Of a DNA stretch of 49,869 bases, positions 16,243 to 24,376 are shown one piece after another. The stretch's first letter is position 1; every line of letters begins with the position of its first letter. Source of the stretch: Bacillus sp. J37 (GTDB lineage Bacteria > Bacillota > Bacilli > Bacillales > Bacillaceae); contig NZ_JAEK01000039.1 in NCBI RefSeq assembly GCF_000518865.1, positions 1 through 49,869 of the forward strand. The letters are read 5' to 3'. Both the position numbers and the translations under genes were made by a program. Below the pieces are notes generated by a model, which was not told where the DNA came from, did no database searches, and saw only the letters and a list, made by a program, of their open reading frames with translations.

Positions 16243-19200
16243 ATGAAACATATAAAAACATATAAATGGGTTCTAATTATTATTTTATTTATTATATCTA
16301 TAACAATTATTCGCTTATCATGGATCGGTTTTTTGACACAGTTGGACTATCAACAAATTCCTTCTATTAAACAAGGTGTACTAGATTTGCGCGGGTGGAA
16401 ATATTCCGATCATCAGACACTTCCGTTAAACGGAGAATGGGAGTTTTACCCCTCAACATTTCTGTCATCTAAAGACCAAATAAACATGAAGAAAGAAAAT
16501 CACCTTATTGTCCCTAATAATTGGAAAACAGTGTTTGAAGAAGATCAACTCTATCAATATGGAACATATAGACTTCGTATTCTAATTGATAACAAAGACG
16601 TAGACACATTCGGAATAAGAATTAATAAATTGAATAATGCTTCAGCTATATATGTAAATGGTCAAAAAATTGGTCGTTCAGGAAAAGTCAGTACAACAGA
16701 AGAACAGCATAAAGGGAGTAATATTCCATACACAGCTTTAATCAAACCAACTACTAATGAAATTGACCTTATGATTCAAGTTTCAAGTAACCGTAACAAT
16801 GGAGGAATTGTCAAACCTATAAGGTTTGGAACGATAGAGGCAATTCGCTATCAAACGCAATTATCGGTAGGGTTGCAACTATTGCTTTGTGTAATTTTGT
16901 TATTACACAGTGCATATGGATGTATCCTATACTTCATGAGACCTTCGTTAAACAAAGGCTTGCTTTACTTCTCCTTATTACTTATATGTGCCCTAGTTAG
17001 TGTTCTAAGCTCTGATGACAAGCTATTATACAAATGGATCGAAGTTCAATATGACTGGGAAGTGAAAATTACATATTTATCATACATTGGTGTTGGAGTC
17101 TTTATTCCTCTCATCATAAACCGATTGTATCCGACAAATAAAAAGGACATAAAACTACAATTTTTTTTGACTTACTGTCTTTTATACGCACTATTCATAC
17201 TAGTATCTCCAACAAGATATATATTGGTCTCTTCTAAAGTCTTGTTGCTAGCTGTGCTTATTTTGCCTATTATTCTATCAACCATTAAACTTCGATTAGC
17301 AAAGGTTGAGAAAGGTGAGAGCATCTTCCTGATACTAGGCTGTACAAGCATCGGAATGAATATTATTTGGTCTACACTAAAAAGCAATACACTATTAGAG
17401 ATGATGCATTATCCTTTTGATCTAATTTTTGCACTGCTTTGTTTTGCAGCCTTTTGGTTTAAGCGCTTTTTCAGGATTGCTACTGAAGCAAAGCAGCTTG
17501 CTGAAAAATTACAAAGTGAAAACAATCGCAAAGATGAATTCCTTATAAATACTTCACATGAACTGAGAAATCCATTGCACGGAATGATGAACATTATTCA
17601 AATGCTTATAGAAAACAAAACATCCCCAGGCAGGAATCAACAAGATCAATTGTCGTTACTACTTAATGTTAGCAAGCGGATGTCCCTAATGTTGGATGAC
17701 TTGCTAGATAGCACGAGACTGAAAGAAAAAACGATTCAATTACATTTAGAGAGAGTTCATTTAAAAGCAGTGATTAGGGGTGTTCTCGATTTGGCTAAAG
17801 CATTAACAGAAGGCAAGCCAATTCAAATAAAAGAAGAGATATCCGATTCATTTCCACCTGTAATGGCTGATGAAACACGACTGGTTCAAATTCTTTTTAA
17901 TTTAATTCATAATGCAGTGAAATTTACAGATGAAGGAGTCATTACAATTCGAGCTACAGTAGAGAATGATATGGCTCAGGTTTACATAGAGGATACTGGA
18001 ATTGGTATTAATCATGACATCATACAAAAAATTTTCGAACCTTATGAACAGGCATTAGTAAATGTCGAAAGAGCAGCTGGTGGCTTTGGTCTAGGATTAA
18101 GTATTTGCAAAATGCTAGTTGAGCTTCACGGGGGGACAATATGCGTTCAATCCTCGCCAGGTAAAGGCTCTATATTTTCTTTTACGCTTCCTTTGTTTCA
18201 GGGGTCTGAAGAGTTAGCAGAAACACATACGCAATTAATTAGAAAAGAATTTATTAATAATGTTGCTGCTACTTTTGATTTTATACCTTCTAAAGAGATA
18301 AGTGAATTTCCAGAGAAGAAAAAGATTCTGGCAGTGGATGATGACCCTATTAATTTGAAAATACTAGCTACTATCTTAAATAACGACTACTTAGTCACTA
18401 CTGTAACGAGTGGACATCAGGCTTTGGCAAAACTTGAGAGAGAGTCTTACGATCTAGTCCTTACGGATGTAATGATGCCGAAAGTTTCAGGATATGAACT
18501 AACCCGATTAATTAGAAAACGATTTTCAATTTCTGAACTTCCTGTATTACTTCTTACCGCAAGGTCACACACAGAAGATATCATGACAGGCTTTCAATCA
18601 GGGGCTAATGATTATATTTTAAAACCAGTCGACACTTTGGAATTAAGGGCAAGGGTGAATGCTTCAACAAGGTTAAAAGTTTCAATTGAAGAACGTATTC
18701 GCATGGAAGGTGCCTGGCTTCAATCCCAAATACATCCACACTTTATTTTTAATACATTAAATTCAATTGCTGCTCTAGCTGATATTGATGTTAATAAAAT
18801 GCAAGAACTTCTTGAAGAGTTTAGCCATTATTTGCGTCTCAGCTTCGATTTCCGTAATGCTGATCCAATCGTGCCGTTAAATCAAGAAATTTCTTTCGTC
18901 CGTTCTTATTTATATATCGAGAAAGTCAGATTTGGAAATCGCTTATTGGTACAGTGGGATATCGATACAGATCTTGATGTATTCCTACCTCCACTATCTG
19001 TTCAACCGCTTGTAGAAAATGCTGTTAAACACGGTATCTTAAAAAGGAAAAATGGCGGGACAGTGTATATCCATATAAAAAAACAGTCTGATCATATTAA
19101 GGTTTCTGTAAGTGATAACGGAAAAGGGATGACAGAAAATGAGGTAAGTGAACTCTTTATAGATAAAAAATCCCTTGAACGCACTAGTGTGGGACTACGA

Positions 19201-19305
19201 AATGTTGATCGCCGTTTAAAACAGTTATATGGTAAAGGGTTGATTATTCAAAGTATCCCCGAAATTGGGACAACAGTTAGCTTTTATATCCCCGATAATA
19301 GATGA
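16243..19305 (+). CDS. Hybrid kinase: 7TMR-DISMED2, HisKA, receiver, LytS-type kinase
   Basis: This is a 1020-residue multi-domain signalling protein. It has a membrane helix (about 10-30) and an extracytoplasmic DISMED2-like beta domain (about 45-205, with LDLRGWKY, LNGEWEFYP, YRLRI and IYVNGQKIG). A bundle of seven membrane helices (about 210-410) follows. The first kinase has His439 in NTSHELRNPLHG, then LIHNAVKFTDEG, EDTGIGI and GFGLGLSICK. The receiver (about 690-805) has Asp742 in LVLTDVMMPK. The C-terminal LytS/YesM-type kinase has His833 in SQIHPHFIFNTLN, then ENAVKHG, SDNGKGM and a final ATPase domain. The start at 16243 has GGTGGAG 9 bases upstream; the longer frame from 16177 lacks one. 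The SARP-type regulator 61 bp downstream is the likely output. Confidence 0.88.
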   Translation: MKHIKTYKWVLIIILFIISITIIRLSWIGFLTQLDYQQIPSIKQGVLDLRGWKYSDHQTLPLNGEWEFYPSTFLSSKDQINMKKENHLIVPNNWKTVFEEDQLYQYGTYRLRILIDNKDVDTFGIRINKLNNASAIYVNGQKIGRSGKVSTTEEQHKGSNIPYTALIKPTTNEIDLMIQVSSNRNNGGIVKPIRFGTIEAIRYQTQLSVGLQLLLCVILLLHSAYGCILYFMRPSLNKGLLYFSLLLICALVSVLSSDDKLLYKWIEVQYDWEVKITYLSYIGVGVFIPLIINRLYPTNKKDIKLQFFLTYCLLYALFILVSPTRYILVSSKVLLLAVLILPIILSTIKLRLAKVEKGESIFLILGCTSIGMNIIWSTLKSNTLLEMMHYPFDLIFALLCFAAFWFKRFFRIATEAKQLAEKLQSENNRKDEFLINTSHELRNPLHGMMNIIQMLIENKTSPGRNQQDQLSLLLNVSKRMSLMLDDLLDSTRLKEKTIQLHLERVHLKAVIRGVLDLAKALTEGKPIQIKEEISDSFPPVMADETRLVQILFNLIHNAVKFTDEGVITIRATVENDMAQVYIEDTGIGINHDIIQKIFEPYEQALVNVERAAGGFGLGLSICKMLVELHGGTICVQSSPGKGSIFSFTLPLFQGSEELAETHTQLIRKEFINNVAATFDFIPSKEISEFPEKKKILAVDDDPINLKILATILNNDYLVTTVTSGHQALAKLERESYDLVLTDVMMPKVSGYELTRLIRKRFSISELPVLLLTARSHTEDIMTGFQSGANDYILKPVDTLELRARVNASTRLKVSIEERIRMEGAWLQSQIHPHFIFNTLNSIAALADIDVNKMQELLEEFSHYLRLSFDFRNADPIVPLNQEISFVRSYLYIEKVRFGNRLLVQWDIDTDLDVFLPPLSVQPLVENAVKHGILKRKNGGTVYIHIKKQSDHIKVSVSDNGKGMTENEVSELFIDKKSLERTSVGLRNVDRRLKQLYGKGLIIQSIPEIGTTVSFYIPDNR

Positions 19306-19366
19306 TCTCTTGTAAATTAATATTGTATAATAATGGTAGATTTTGTGTGAAAAGGAATGATTTTTT

Positions 19367-20488
19367 ATGATTCGTGCAGTCATAATGGATGATGAAGAAT
19401 TATCTATTCATTTATTAAAAAGGAAACTACAGGCATTTCCAATCATTCAAATAATAAAAACTTATTCTACACAAGAACAGATCTTTCATGATCTCATTGA
19501 GGAAAAAATTGATGTTGTTTTTTTAGATATTGAAATGGGGAAATCTAATGGATTGGATATAGCTGAAGCCATTCTGTCCAGCCAATCCTCTATACATATT
19601 GTTTTTGTCACAGCACACTCGAAGTATGCTGTCCAAGCTTTTGAGGTAAACTCTATTGACTACATATTAAAGCCAATTTCCAGTAAACGTCTCGAAAAAA
19701 CGATTGATCGGCTAATTAGCATAGTTGGAAGTAGTCAAAATAGGTCTAAAACGATTTCAGAAACACAACCCTTGATCATAAATTGTTATAATGAACTACA
19801 AGTGTTTCAAGATCAACAATTGATTAATTTTAAAACAGCTAAGGTAAAGGAACTATTTGCATTCCTCCTCACTCATTTTAACCAATATATCCACAAGGAT
19901 ATTATTATTGAAAATCTATGGCCCGATCAAGATTATAAAAAATCAAAAATTCACCTACATACCTGCTTAACATATTTGCGGAAAATGTTAGGCAAATTAG
20001 GATACCCAAATTGCATTTTTTTTTCAAGTAATTGTTATTCATTACAGTTGGAAACCATTCATTGTGATGCGATTCATTTTGAAAAAACAATAGAGAGTGT
20101 CCAGGTTCTTGATGATTCTAATCAGAACATCGCCATAGAGTTAATTGAAACATATACAGGCCATTATTTAGAATTGAACCACTATGAATGGGCCCATGAT
20201 AAGTCTACTTATTATTACGAGAAGATTATGCATCTTTTTGATAAACTGATCAACTTTTATGAAAACAAAGACCCAAACAAAGCTTTTTATTACCTTCAAC
20301 GTCAGCTAAAGTTAAATCCTTATTCAGAGAACAATGTTAGAAAAAGCATGCAAATTCTCATTCACCAAGGATACAGATCAGAGGCAATTAAACTGTATCA
20401 AGAATTTGAGAATTTACTTATGGAGGACTTAGGAATCATGCCAGAAAGGTCCCTGAAACAATTGTATCAGTCGATGATAACCAGCTAG
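19367..20488 (+). CDS. Response regulator with winged helix and BTAD domain (SARP type)
   Basis: The 373 residues hold a receiver (1-120; DDE near 8-10, Asp54 in VVFLDIEMG, KPI lysine). A winged-helix domain follows (about 145-225; ENLWPDQD, HTCLTYLRKML). The last part is a helical repeat BTAD domain (about 235-370; FYENKDPNKAFYYLQRQLKLNPYSE, then LYQEFENLLMEDLGIMPERSLKQLY). This order is that of SARP-like regulators fused to a receiver. AAAGGAA precedes the ATG by 9 bases. It is co-directional with the hybrid kinase, whose LytS-type module is the likely phosphodonor. The target genes are unknown. Confidence 0.88.
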   Translation: MIRAVIMDDEELSIHLLKRKLQAFPIIQIIKTYSTQEQIFHDLIEEKIDVVFLDIEMGKSNGLDIAEAILSSQSSIHIVFVTAHSKYAVQAFEVNSIDYILKPISSKRLEKTIDRLISIVGSSQNRSKTISETQPLIINCYNELQVFQDQQLINFKTAKVKELFAFLLTHFNQYIHKDIIIENLWPDQDYKKSKIHLHTCLTYLRKMLGKLGYPNCIFFSSNCYSLQLETIHCDAIHFEKTIESVQVLDDSNQNIAIELIETYTGHYLELNHYEWAHDKSTYYYEKIMHLFDKLINFYENKDPNKAFYYLQRQLKLNPYSENNVRKSMQILIHQGYRSEAIKLYQEFENLLMEDLGIMPERSLKQLYQSMITS

Positions 20489-20506
20489 TGGCCGTCCCTT
20501 CTATTA

Positions 20507-20546
20507 AAACAATGTAATTTCAGTTGAGGTTGAAGTTACATTGTTT
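20507..20546. terminator. Shared terminator-like hairpin between SARP regulator and SinI-like gene
   Basis: AAACAATGTAA pairs with TTACATTGTTT around a loop of 18 bases. On the plus strand it is followed by GTGGTTTTAT. On the minus strand it is followed by TTTTAAT. The T tracts are moderate in both directions, so it could serve both convergent genes. Confidence 0.6.
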
Positions 20547-20552
20547 GTGGTT

Positions 20553-20663
20553 TTATATGCTTCTTAAGAACAACCTAATTTCCTCTATGCTAATTCCCAA
20601 TTTTTTTGCCTCTAAAATTAAGTACATCCATTCTTTATCAAGATTACGATTCAATTCAACCAC
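20553..20663 (-). CDS. SinI-like small protein (putative antirepressor)
   Basis: The minus strand encodes 36 residues beginning VVELNRNLDKEWMYLILEA and continuing KKLGISIEEIRLFLRSI. This is the pattern of the SinI antirepressor domain, which in B. subtilis reads LDQEWVELMVEAKEANISPEEIRKYL. SinI binds the repressor SinR and frees biofilm genes. The start may be GTG (20663) or the TTG at 20654, which has GGAG 8 bases upstream. No SinR-like gene lies nearby, so the partner is unknown. A possible promoter (TTGTAA, 16 bp, TAGTAA) lies about 50-75 bp upstream. Length and pattern fit the family well; function is inferred. Confidence 0.72.
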   Translation of the reverse strand: MVELNRNLDKEWMYLILEAKKLGISIEEIRLFLRSI

Positions 20664-20759
20664 TCCAGTAATTAGTTTTCCCAAGAACTTATAGAAAAAG
20701 TAGGTCTATTACTATCATATATGGTTGTTCTTACAAAACTCTTAAACCATGAAAACATA

Positions 20760-21890
20760 TCATTTCGTTAAAAAATTCTCCGTATAATACGGACGTGAAT
20801 CACTACTAAACGCTACACCGACACCAAGTCCTTCAAAATCTGTTTGTAATATATTTTCTCGATGGCCGAGTGAATTCATCAATCCTTCATGCGCAAAGAC
20901 ACTGCTAATTTGTCCTGTAGCAAGATTCTCTCCAGCCATTCGATACGTAATATTGTCTTCTGTCATTCGATCAAACGGAGATTGACCGTTAAGGTTGGTA
21001 TGGCTAAAGTAGTTATGATCCGCCATATCCTTGCTATGGTCACGAGCTGTTTTCCGAACTGGTTCCTCCCAATTCAGTACAGATAAACCATGAGTCACTC
21101 TGGCAGCATTTGTTAAATCAAACAACTGGTACTCAAACCCTTCTTTCAACTCTTCACTTGGTACAGCAAAGAAGTTTTCTCTTTGATTTTCCAGTTCCTC
21201 ACTGATCATTTGAATAGCTGTAACAGTATTTTCCTCATGCTTATCATAAAAGAGTGTCACATAATTTTGATCAATCCGAAATATATCATATTCCTCATTA
21301 TTTTGAACTTGATAAGATACAAATCCTTTTTGAATACTTGTAAGTGGATCATCCATCTCCGCAAGGACCGCTTGCCTTGAACTTGCAAAGGAAATTTCCA
21401 TTGTTGTTGTTAATAGGTCCTGATTTGTATAAAGGCCAGCAACCCGGTCTTGATCATCATACGCGACCATAATAAAGTTTTGGTAATTCTCGTGATATGC
21501 AACCCACTCAACTCCATACTCATTTAAAGACGATCGTTTTGCTGTCCCTACTTGCTGTTCGACCTGTTCCCGAGTATCACCAATTTCTATATTATAAACT
21601 GAAAATGACTGTTCAGAAGGAGCTTCAAGCTTTGGAGGCTCTACGACTTGTTGATTTCCTTCTTCCTTTTCCGTTAAATTTTGAATGAACCTCTGAAACA
21701 ATTGCTGAACGTCATTACTCACTTTATTTATTGCAGAAATTACTTCAGGATTTTCCTTTATTTCTGTAATATCTGTACGAACTTCTTCAACTACACCTTG
21801 AATACCGGCTTGATTAAAGGAATCCCCATAAAAATACCAAAAACCACCTGCAACCAAAAGCAAAGCAACAATATTTTGTACTCTCGGCAA
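20760..21890 (-). CDS. CAP/SCP-domain protein with CAP-associated N-terminal domain (YlbC-like)
   Basis: This is an exported or membrane-anchored protein of about 377 residues. One hydrophobic segment (about 5-20, NIVALLLVAGGFWYFYG) is followed by a linker. A CAP-associated domain (about 90-230; IGDTREQVEQQVG, EWVAYH) precedes the C-terminal CAP domain (about 255-375). The CAP domain has LTNAARVTHGL, HSKDMADHNYFSH, AGENLATG and NSLGHRENIL. The His and Glu residues of the CAP cavity are present. Relatives such as YlbC and YkwD are extracellular or sporulation-linked with unknown activity. The ATG at 21917 has no ribosome site; CAGGAG lies 8 bases before a TTG at 21890, so that start is chosen. 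Confidence 0.85.
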   Translation of the reverse strand: MPRVQNIVALLLVAGGFWYFYGDSFNQAGIQGVVEEVRTDITEIKENPEVISAINKVSNDVQQLFQRFIQNLTEKEEGNQQVVEPPKLEAPSEQSFSVYNIEIGDTREQVEQQVGTAKRSSLNEYGVEWVAYHENYQNFIMVAYDDQDRVAGLYTNQDLLTTTMEISFASSRQAVLAEMDDPLTSIQKGFVSYQVQNNEEYDIFRIDQNYVTLFYDKHEENTVTAIQMISEELENQRENFFAVPSEELKEGFEYQLFDLTNAARVTHGLSVLNWEEPVRKTARDHSKDMADHNYFSHTNLNGQSPFDRMTEDNITYRMAGENLATGQISSVFAHEGLMNSLGHRENILQTDFEGLGVGVAFSSDSRPYYTENFLTK

Positions 21891-21960
21891 TAACGACACT
21901 CCTGTCCCGTATTTCATTTAGTCATGATTTTAGCAAAGATTTAGGTTCATAGATAGAAAA

Positions 21961-21980
21961 ACTCGGCTTATCGCCAAGTC
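21961..21980. repeat. Short hairpin motif, copy 2
   Basis: ACTCGGCTTATCGCCAAGTC matches the motif at 13516-13535 at 17 of 20 positions and keeps the GGC/GCC pairing. It lies in the intergenic region upstream of the CAP gene. No T tract follows. Confidence 0.45.
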
Positions 21981-22078
21981 TTTATGAGAATTCTTATCCT
22001 ATCTGTTAGTAAAGTAAAAAAGATTCTTTATAAACTTTGACCTAATTAAAGCTGATTATAACCCCCGATTATGAAAAT

Positions 22079-22107
22079 TTGGTAAAAGAACTTAAGGTAT
22101 TTATACA
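22079..22107 (+). promoter_or_regulatory. Promoter of the DUF4317 gene
   Basis: TTGGTA (22079-22084) and TATACA (22102-22107) are 17 bp apart, about 85 bp before the ATG. It is a reasonable sigma-A match. Confidence 0.5.
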
Positions 22108-22193
22108 CACTTTCGATACTTATTATCCTGAAACCAAGTATGTTAAAATAAAGGAATGACTAAAAGTAGAGTGGCTTAGGAGTGTAACAAATC

Positions 22194-23378
22194 ATGAATA
22201 AAAAAGATGTAGCAACTATTCGAAAACAATTCAAAATAAATAATGATTTACTCAAAATCTCTGACATTTTTAATGTGTATATTATGAAGGAATCTAGTGA
22301 CATTTATCATCATCAAAGCCAGCCATTTGAAATGCTTGATGATGATCAAAAAGAGCTATTTATGAGTAACTTTAAAAAATTACTTGCTGGCAATTTGGAT
22401 GAAAAGCTCTTTGAATTAAAGTTCCAACGAGATGCCGCCAATAGCAGTCAGCTTATTTTACATCAAGGATTACTCAGTACAGATGTGGAAGGCTGGAAGG
22501 AACAAATGCTTCAAATCGTAGGAAAAATGCTCCTCACCCGACAATATGAGATGGACATTGTCGTTACATTCATTCGTGGAGAATATTTAAAACCAACGAA
22601 ACGTCGAAATGACGAAGCTGAGGAAAGTGAACGAGATACTGTTTACTCTCATCCCTTTATTTTATGCAGCATCAATAATACTCAAGAGCCCAAAAAAGAA
22701 CTGCTTTTTGACTATGTTGAAAGAGAGTTTAAATACAACTTTGTTGTTGATCCAATCATTAACCTTAATGCACCTATGGGCGGATTTCTGTTTCCTTGTT
22801 TTACTGATCATGCAGCAGATGTTAATCACATCCTATATTCATCAGGCAGGGTATATGAACCTGATCACCAATTCATTGAAGAGGTATTAAATGGCGAGGA
22901 AACGATGACCGCAAAAGATGATAAAATCGTTTTTGAGGAAATTATTAAAGATGTTACAGGAGATCAATTGAATACCTCTACTCTCTCCAATGTATATGAA
23001 GAAATAAACCGAATGATCGTAGAAAATGAAGAGGAAGAACAACCGAAATTAGATTCAATAGACGTAGCACGTGTTCTAAAGATGAGCGGACTTGAAGATG
23101 TAAATACAGAAAAGGTCGAAACCTCCTTCAAGAAAATAATTGATGATGATAAATATGAGATAAAAGCAAACAGTGTTTTGCCGAAGTTCACTTCAAAATC
23201 AATTAAAATCAATACAAAAATAGCAAACATTTCGATTAGCCCGCAAGATTTAAGGTACGTAAAACAAGTTCAATTAAGTGGCAAACGTTACCTAATGATT
23301 GAAGTGGAAGAAGATACTGTAATTGAAGGATTTACGATGATTCCGGAGGCATTTGGTGTGAAACCGGAGGAAGAATAG
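22194..23378 (+). CDS. DUF4317 family protein
   Basis: This is a soluble, acidic 394-residue protein with no signal peptide or membrane segment. The N-terminal MNKKDVATIRKQFK and the internal FKYNFVVDPIINLNAPMGGFLFPCFTDHAADVNHILYS (about 180-217, shown here only as a landmark) are what I recall of the DUF4317 family. No catalytic motif is evident and its function is unknown. A TTAGGAG-like ribosome site precedes the ATG. It is a single-gene unit with its own promoter and a strong terminator. Confidence 0.75.
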   Translation: MNKKDVATIRKQFKINNDLLKISDIFNVYIMKESSDIYHHQSQPFEMLDDDQKELFMSNFKKLLAGNLDEKLFELKFQRDAANSSQLILHQGLLSTDVEGWKEQMLQIVGKMLLTRQYEMDIVVTFIRGEYLKPTKRRNDEAEESERDTVYSHPFILCSINNTQEPKKELLFDYVEREFKYNFVVDPIINLNAPMGGFLFPCFTDHAADVNHILYSSGRVYEPDHQFIEEVLNGEETMTAKDDKIVFEEIIKDVTGDQLNTSTLSNVYEEINRMIVENEEEEQPKLDSIDVARVLKMSGLEDVNTEKVETSFKKIIDDDKYEIKANSVLPKFTSKSIKINTKIANISISPQDLRYVKQVQLSGKRYLMIEVEEDTVIEGFTMIPEAFGVKPEEE

Positions 23379-23385
23379 AAATATT

Positions 23386-23422
23386 AAGAGTGAAACCTAC
23401 TTACCTTGTAGGTTTCACTCTT
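23386..23422 (+). terminator. Terminator between DUF4317 and nitroreductase genes
   Basis: A 15-bp perfect stem (AAGAGTGAAACCTAC with its complement) and a 7-base loop are followed by ATTTTCATTTG. The convergent nitroreductase gene ends 14 bp to the right, so the stem may serve both. Confidence 0.85.
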
Positions 23423-23435
23423 ATTTTCATTTGTT

Positions 23436-24017
23436 TTATATATTGTCAAAAGTACCTTCAAAAAGCAATTCTTTCAACGGACGGCGATCACTTGGTTGTT
23501 CACGCTCCTGTAGATTTTCTGGCAATATTACTTTTTCGCCTTGATATCCAATCGCTATTACTGCATGAATTTCAATATCATCTGACACATTTAAAACTTC
23601 ACGTGCCTTCTCTTTTTCAAATCCTCCCATTGCATGGGTAACTAGACCTTTTGCATGTGCTTCTAAAGCCAAATGTCCCCAAGCCGTTCCTGCATCAAAG
23701 GCATGCCAAGAATTAGGGCCGCGTTCAGTAGTTTTTTGTGAAGCAATGACAGCTAATACAGGTGCTTTTTTACACCATACAAGGTTTCCAGGCATAATAA
23801 AAGAATGGAATTTTTCAAGATCTTCCTTTGTGCGAGCTATAATAAATTTCCAAGGTTGTATATTAGAAGCTGATGGAGCCCAACGCGCTGCCTCAAAAAG
23901 GCTGAAAAGTACATTCTCCGGAATTTCCTTTTCCAAAAAGGCTCTCGGTGACCAACGATTGATAAATTGAGGAGATACTTCGAAATTAGGTTTACGGGTA
24001 GCTGAAACATTCACCAT
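23436..24017 (-). CDS. Nitroreductase family protein (YfhC-like)
   Basis: This is an FMN-dependent NAD(P)H oxidoreductase fold of 193 residues. The N-terminal RWSPRAF motif, the FEAARWAPSASNIQPWKFI segment (about 41-59, FMN binding) and the C-terminal GYQGEK are typical. It is cytoplasmic; the physiological substrate is unknown. GGAGG precedes the ATG by 7 bases. A promoter of its own (TTGATT, 16 bp, TAAAAT; 24047-24074) lies about 30-57 bp upstream. The length and sequence resemble B. subtilis YfhC, which is a recollection and not a search result. Confidence 0.85.
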   Translation of the reverse strand: MVNVSATRKPNFEVSPQFINRWSPRAFLEKEIPENVLFSLFEAARWAPSASNIQPWKFIIARTKEDLEKFHSFIMPGNLVWCKKAPVLAVIASQKTTERGPNSWHAFDAGTAWGHLALEAHAKGLVTHAMGGFEKEKAREVLNVSDDIEIHAVIAIGYQGEKVILPENLQEREQPSDRRPLKELLFEGTFDNI

Positions 24018-24324
24018 TTATAATCCTCCACACTCAAGATATATTTATTTTAGCAATATTTTCCTCTCAATCAAAATATACGGCTTATGAATCGGTCCTT
24101 TTTAGTGATTTTCTGATTATTGTCTTTCTTAGGCACTTAAGGAAGTCGTTACTCACTAAGAGATGCTCCCTTAAATGGTGGGGCCTTTTGTTTGGACTTA
24201 TGTTCTCCTATTTTACTAGTAAAAAAATTTAAGCACTGTTATGTCCATACTCCTACATAAAGGTTACTTTACATTTGAAATTAACTACTACGCCAAGTAT
24301 CATTTTGATACTTTTATACGTAAT
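24018..24324. other. Intergenic region before the nitroreductase gene
   Basis: It holds the nitroreductase promoter (24047-24074, minus strand). It also holds a partly paired stretch at about 24133-24192 (GGCACTTAAGG against CCTTAAATGGTGGGGCC, then TTTTGTTT on the plus strand) that looks like a terminator without an obvious gene in front. Nothing else is recognisable. Confidence 0.4.
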
Positions 24325-24376
24325 AAAAAAATCCAGCGTATTCTGCTGTTAAACAGAATAGCACTGGCTTTTTTTA
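24325..24376. terminator. Bidirectional terminator after tctA
   Basis: The imperfect stem (CCAG.G.TATTCTG with CAGAATA..ACTGG, 24333-24367) is flanked by seven A on the left and a run of T on the right. It can terminate in both directions. It serves the tct operon on the minus strand, whose stop codon directly follows. Confidence 0.85.

Noticed and set aside
24133-24195. Possible small RNA with its own terminator before the nitroreductase gene
   Set aside because: Pairing is interrupted, the T tract is poor and no plus-strand promoter is visible; noted only as intergenic content.
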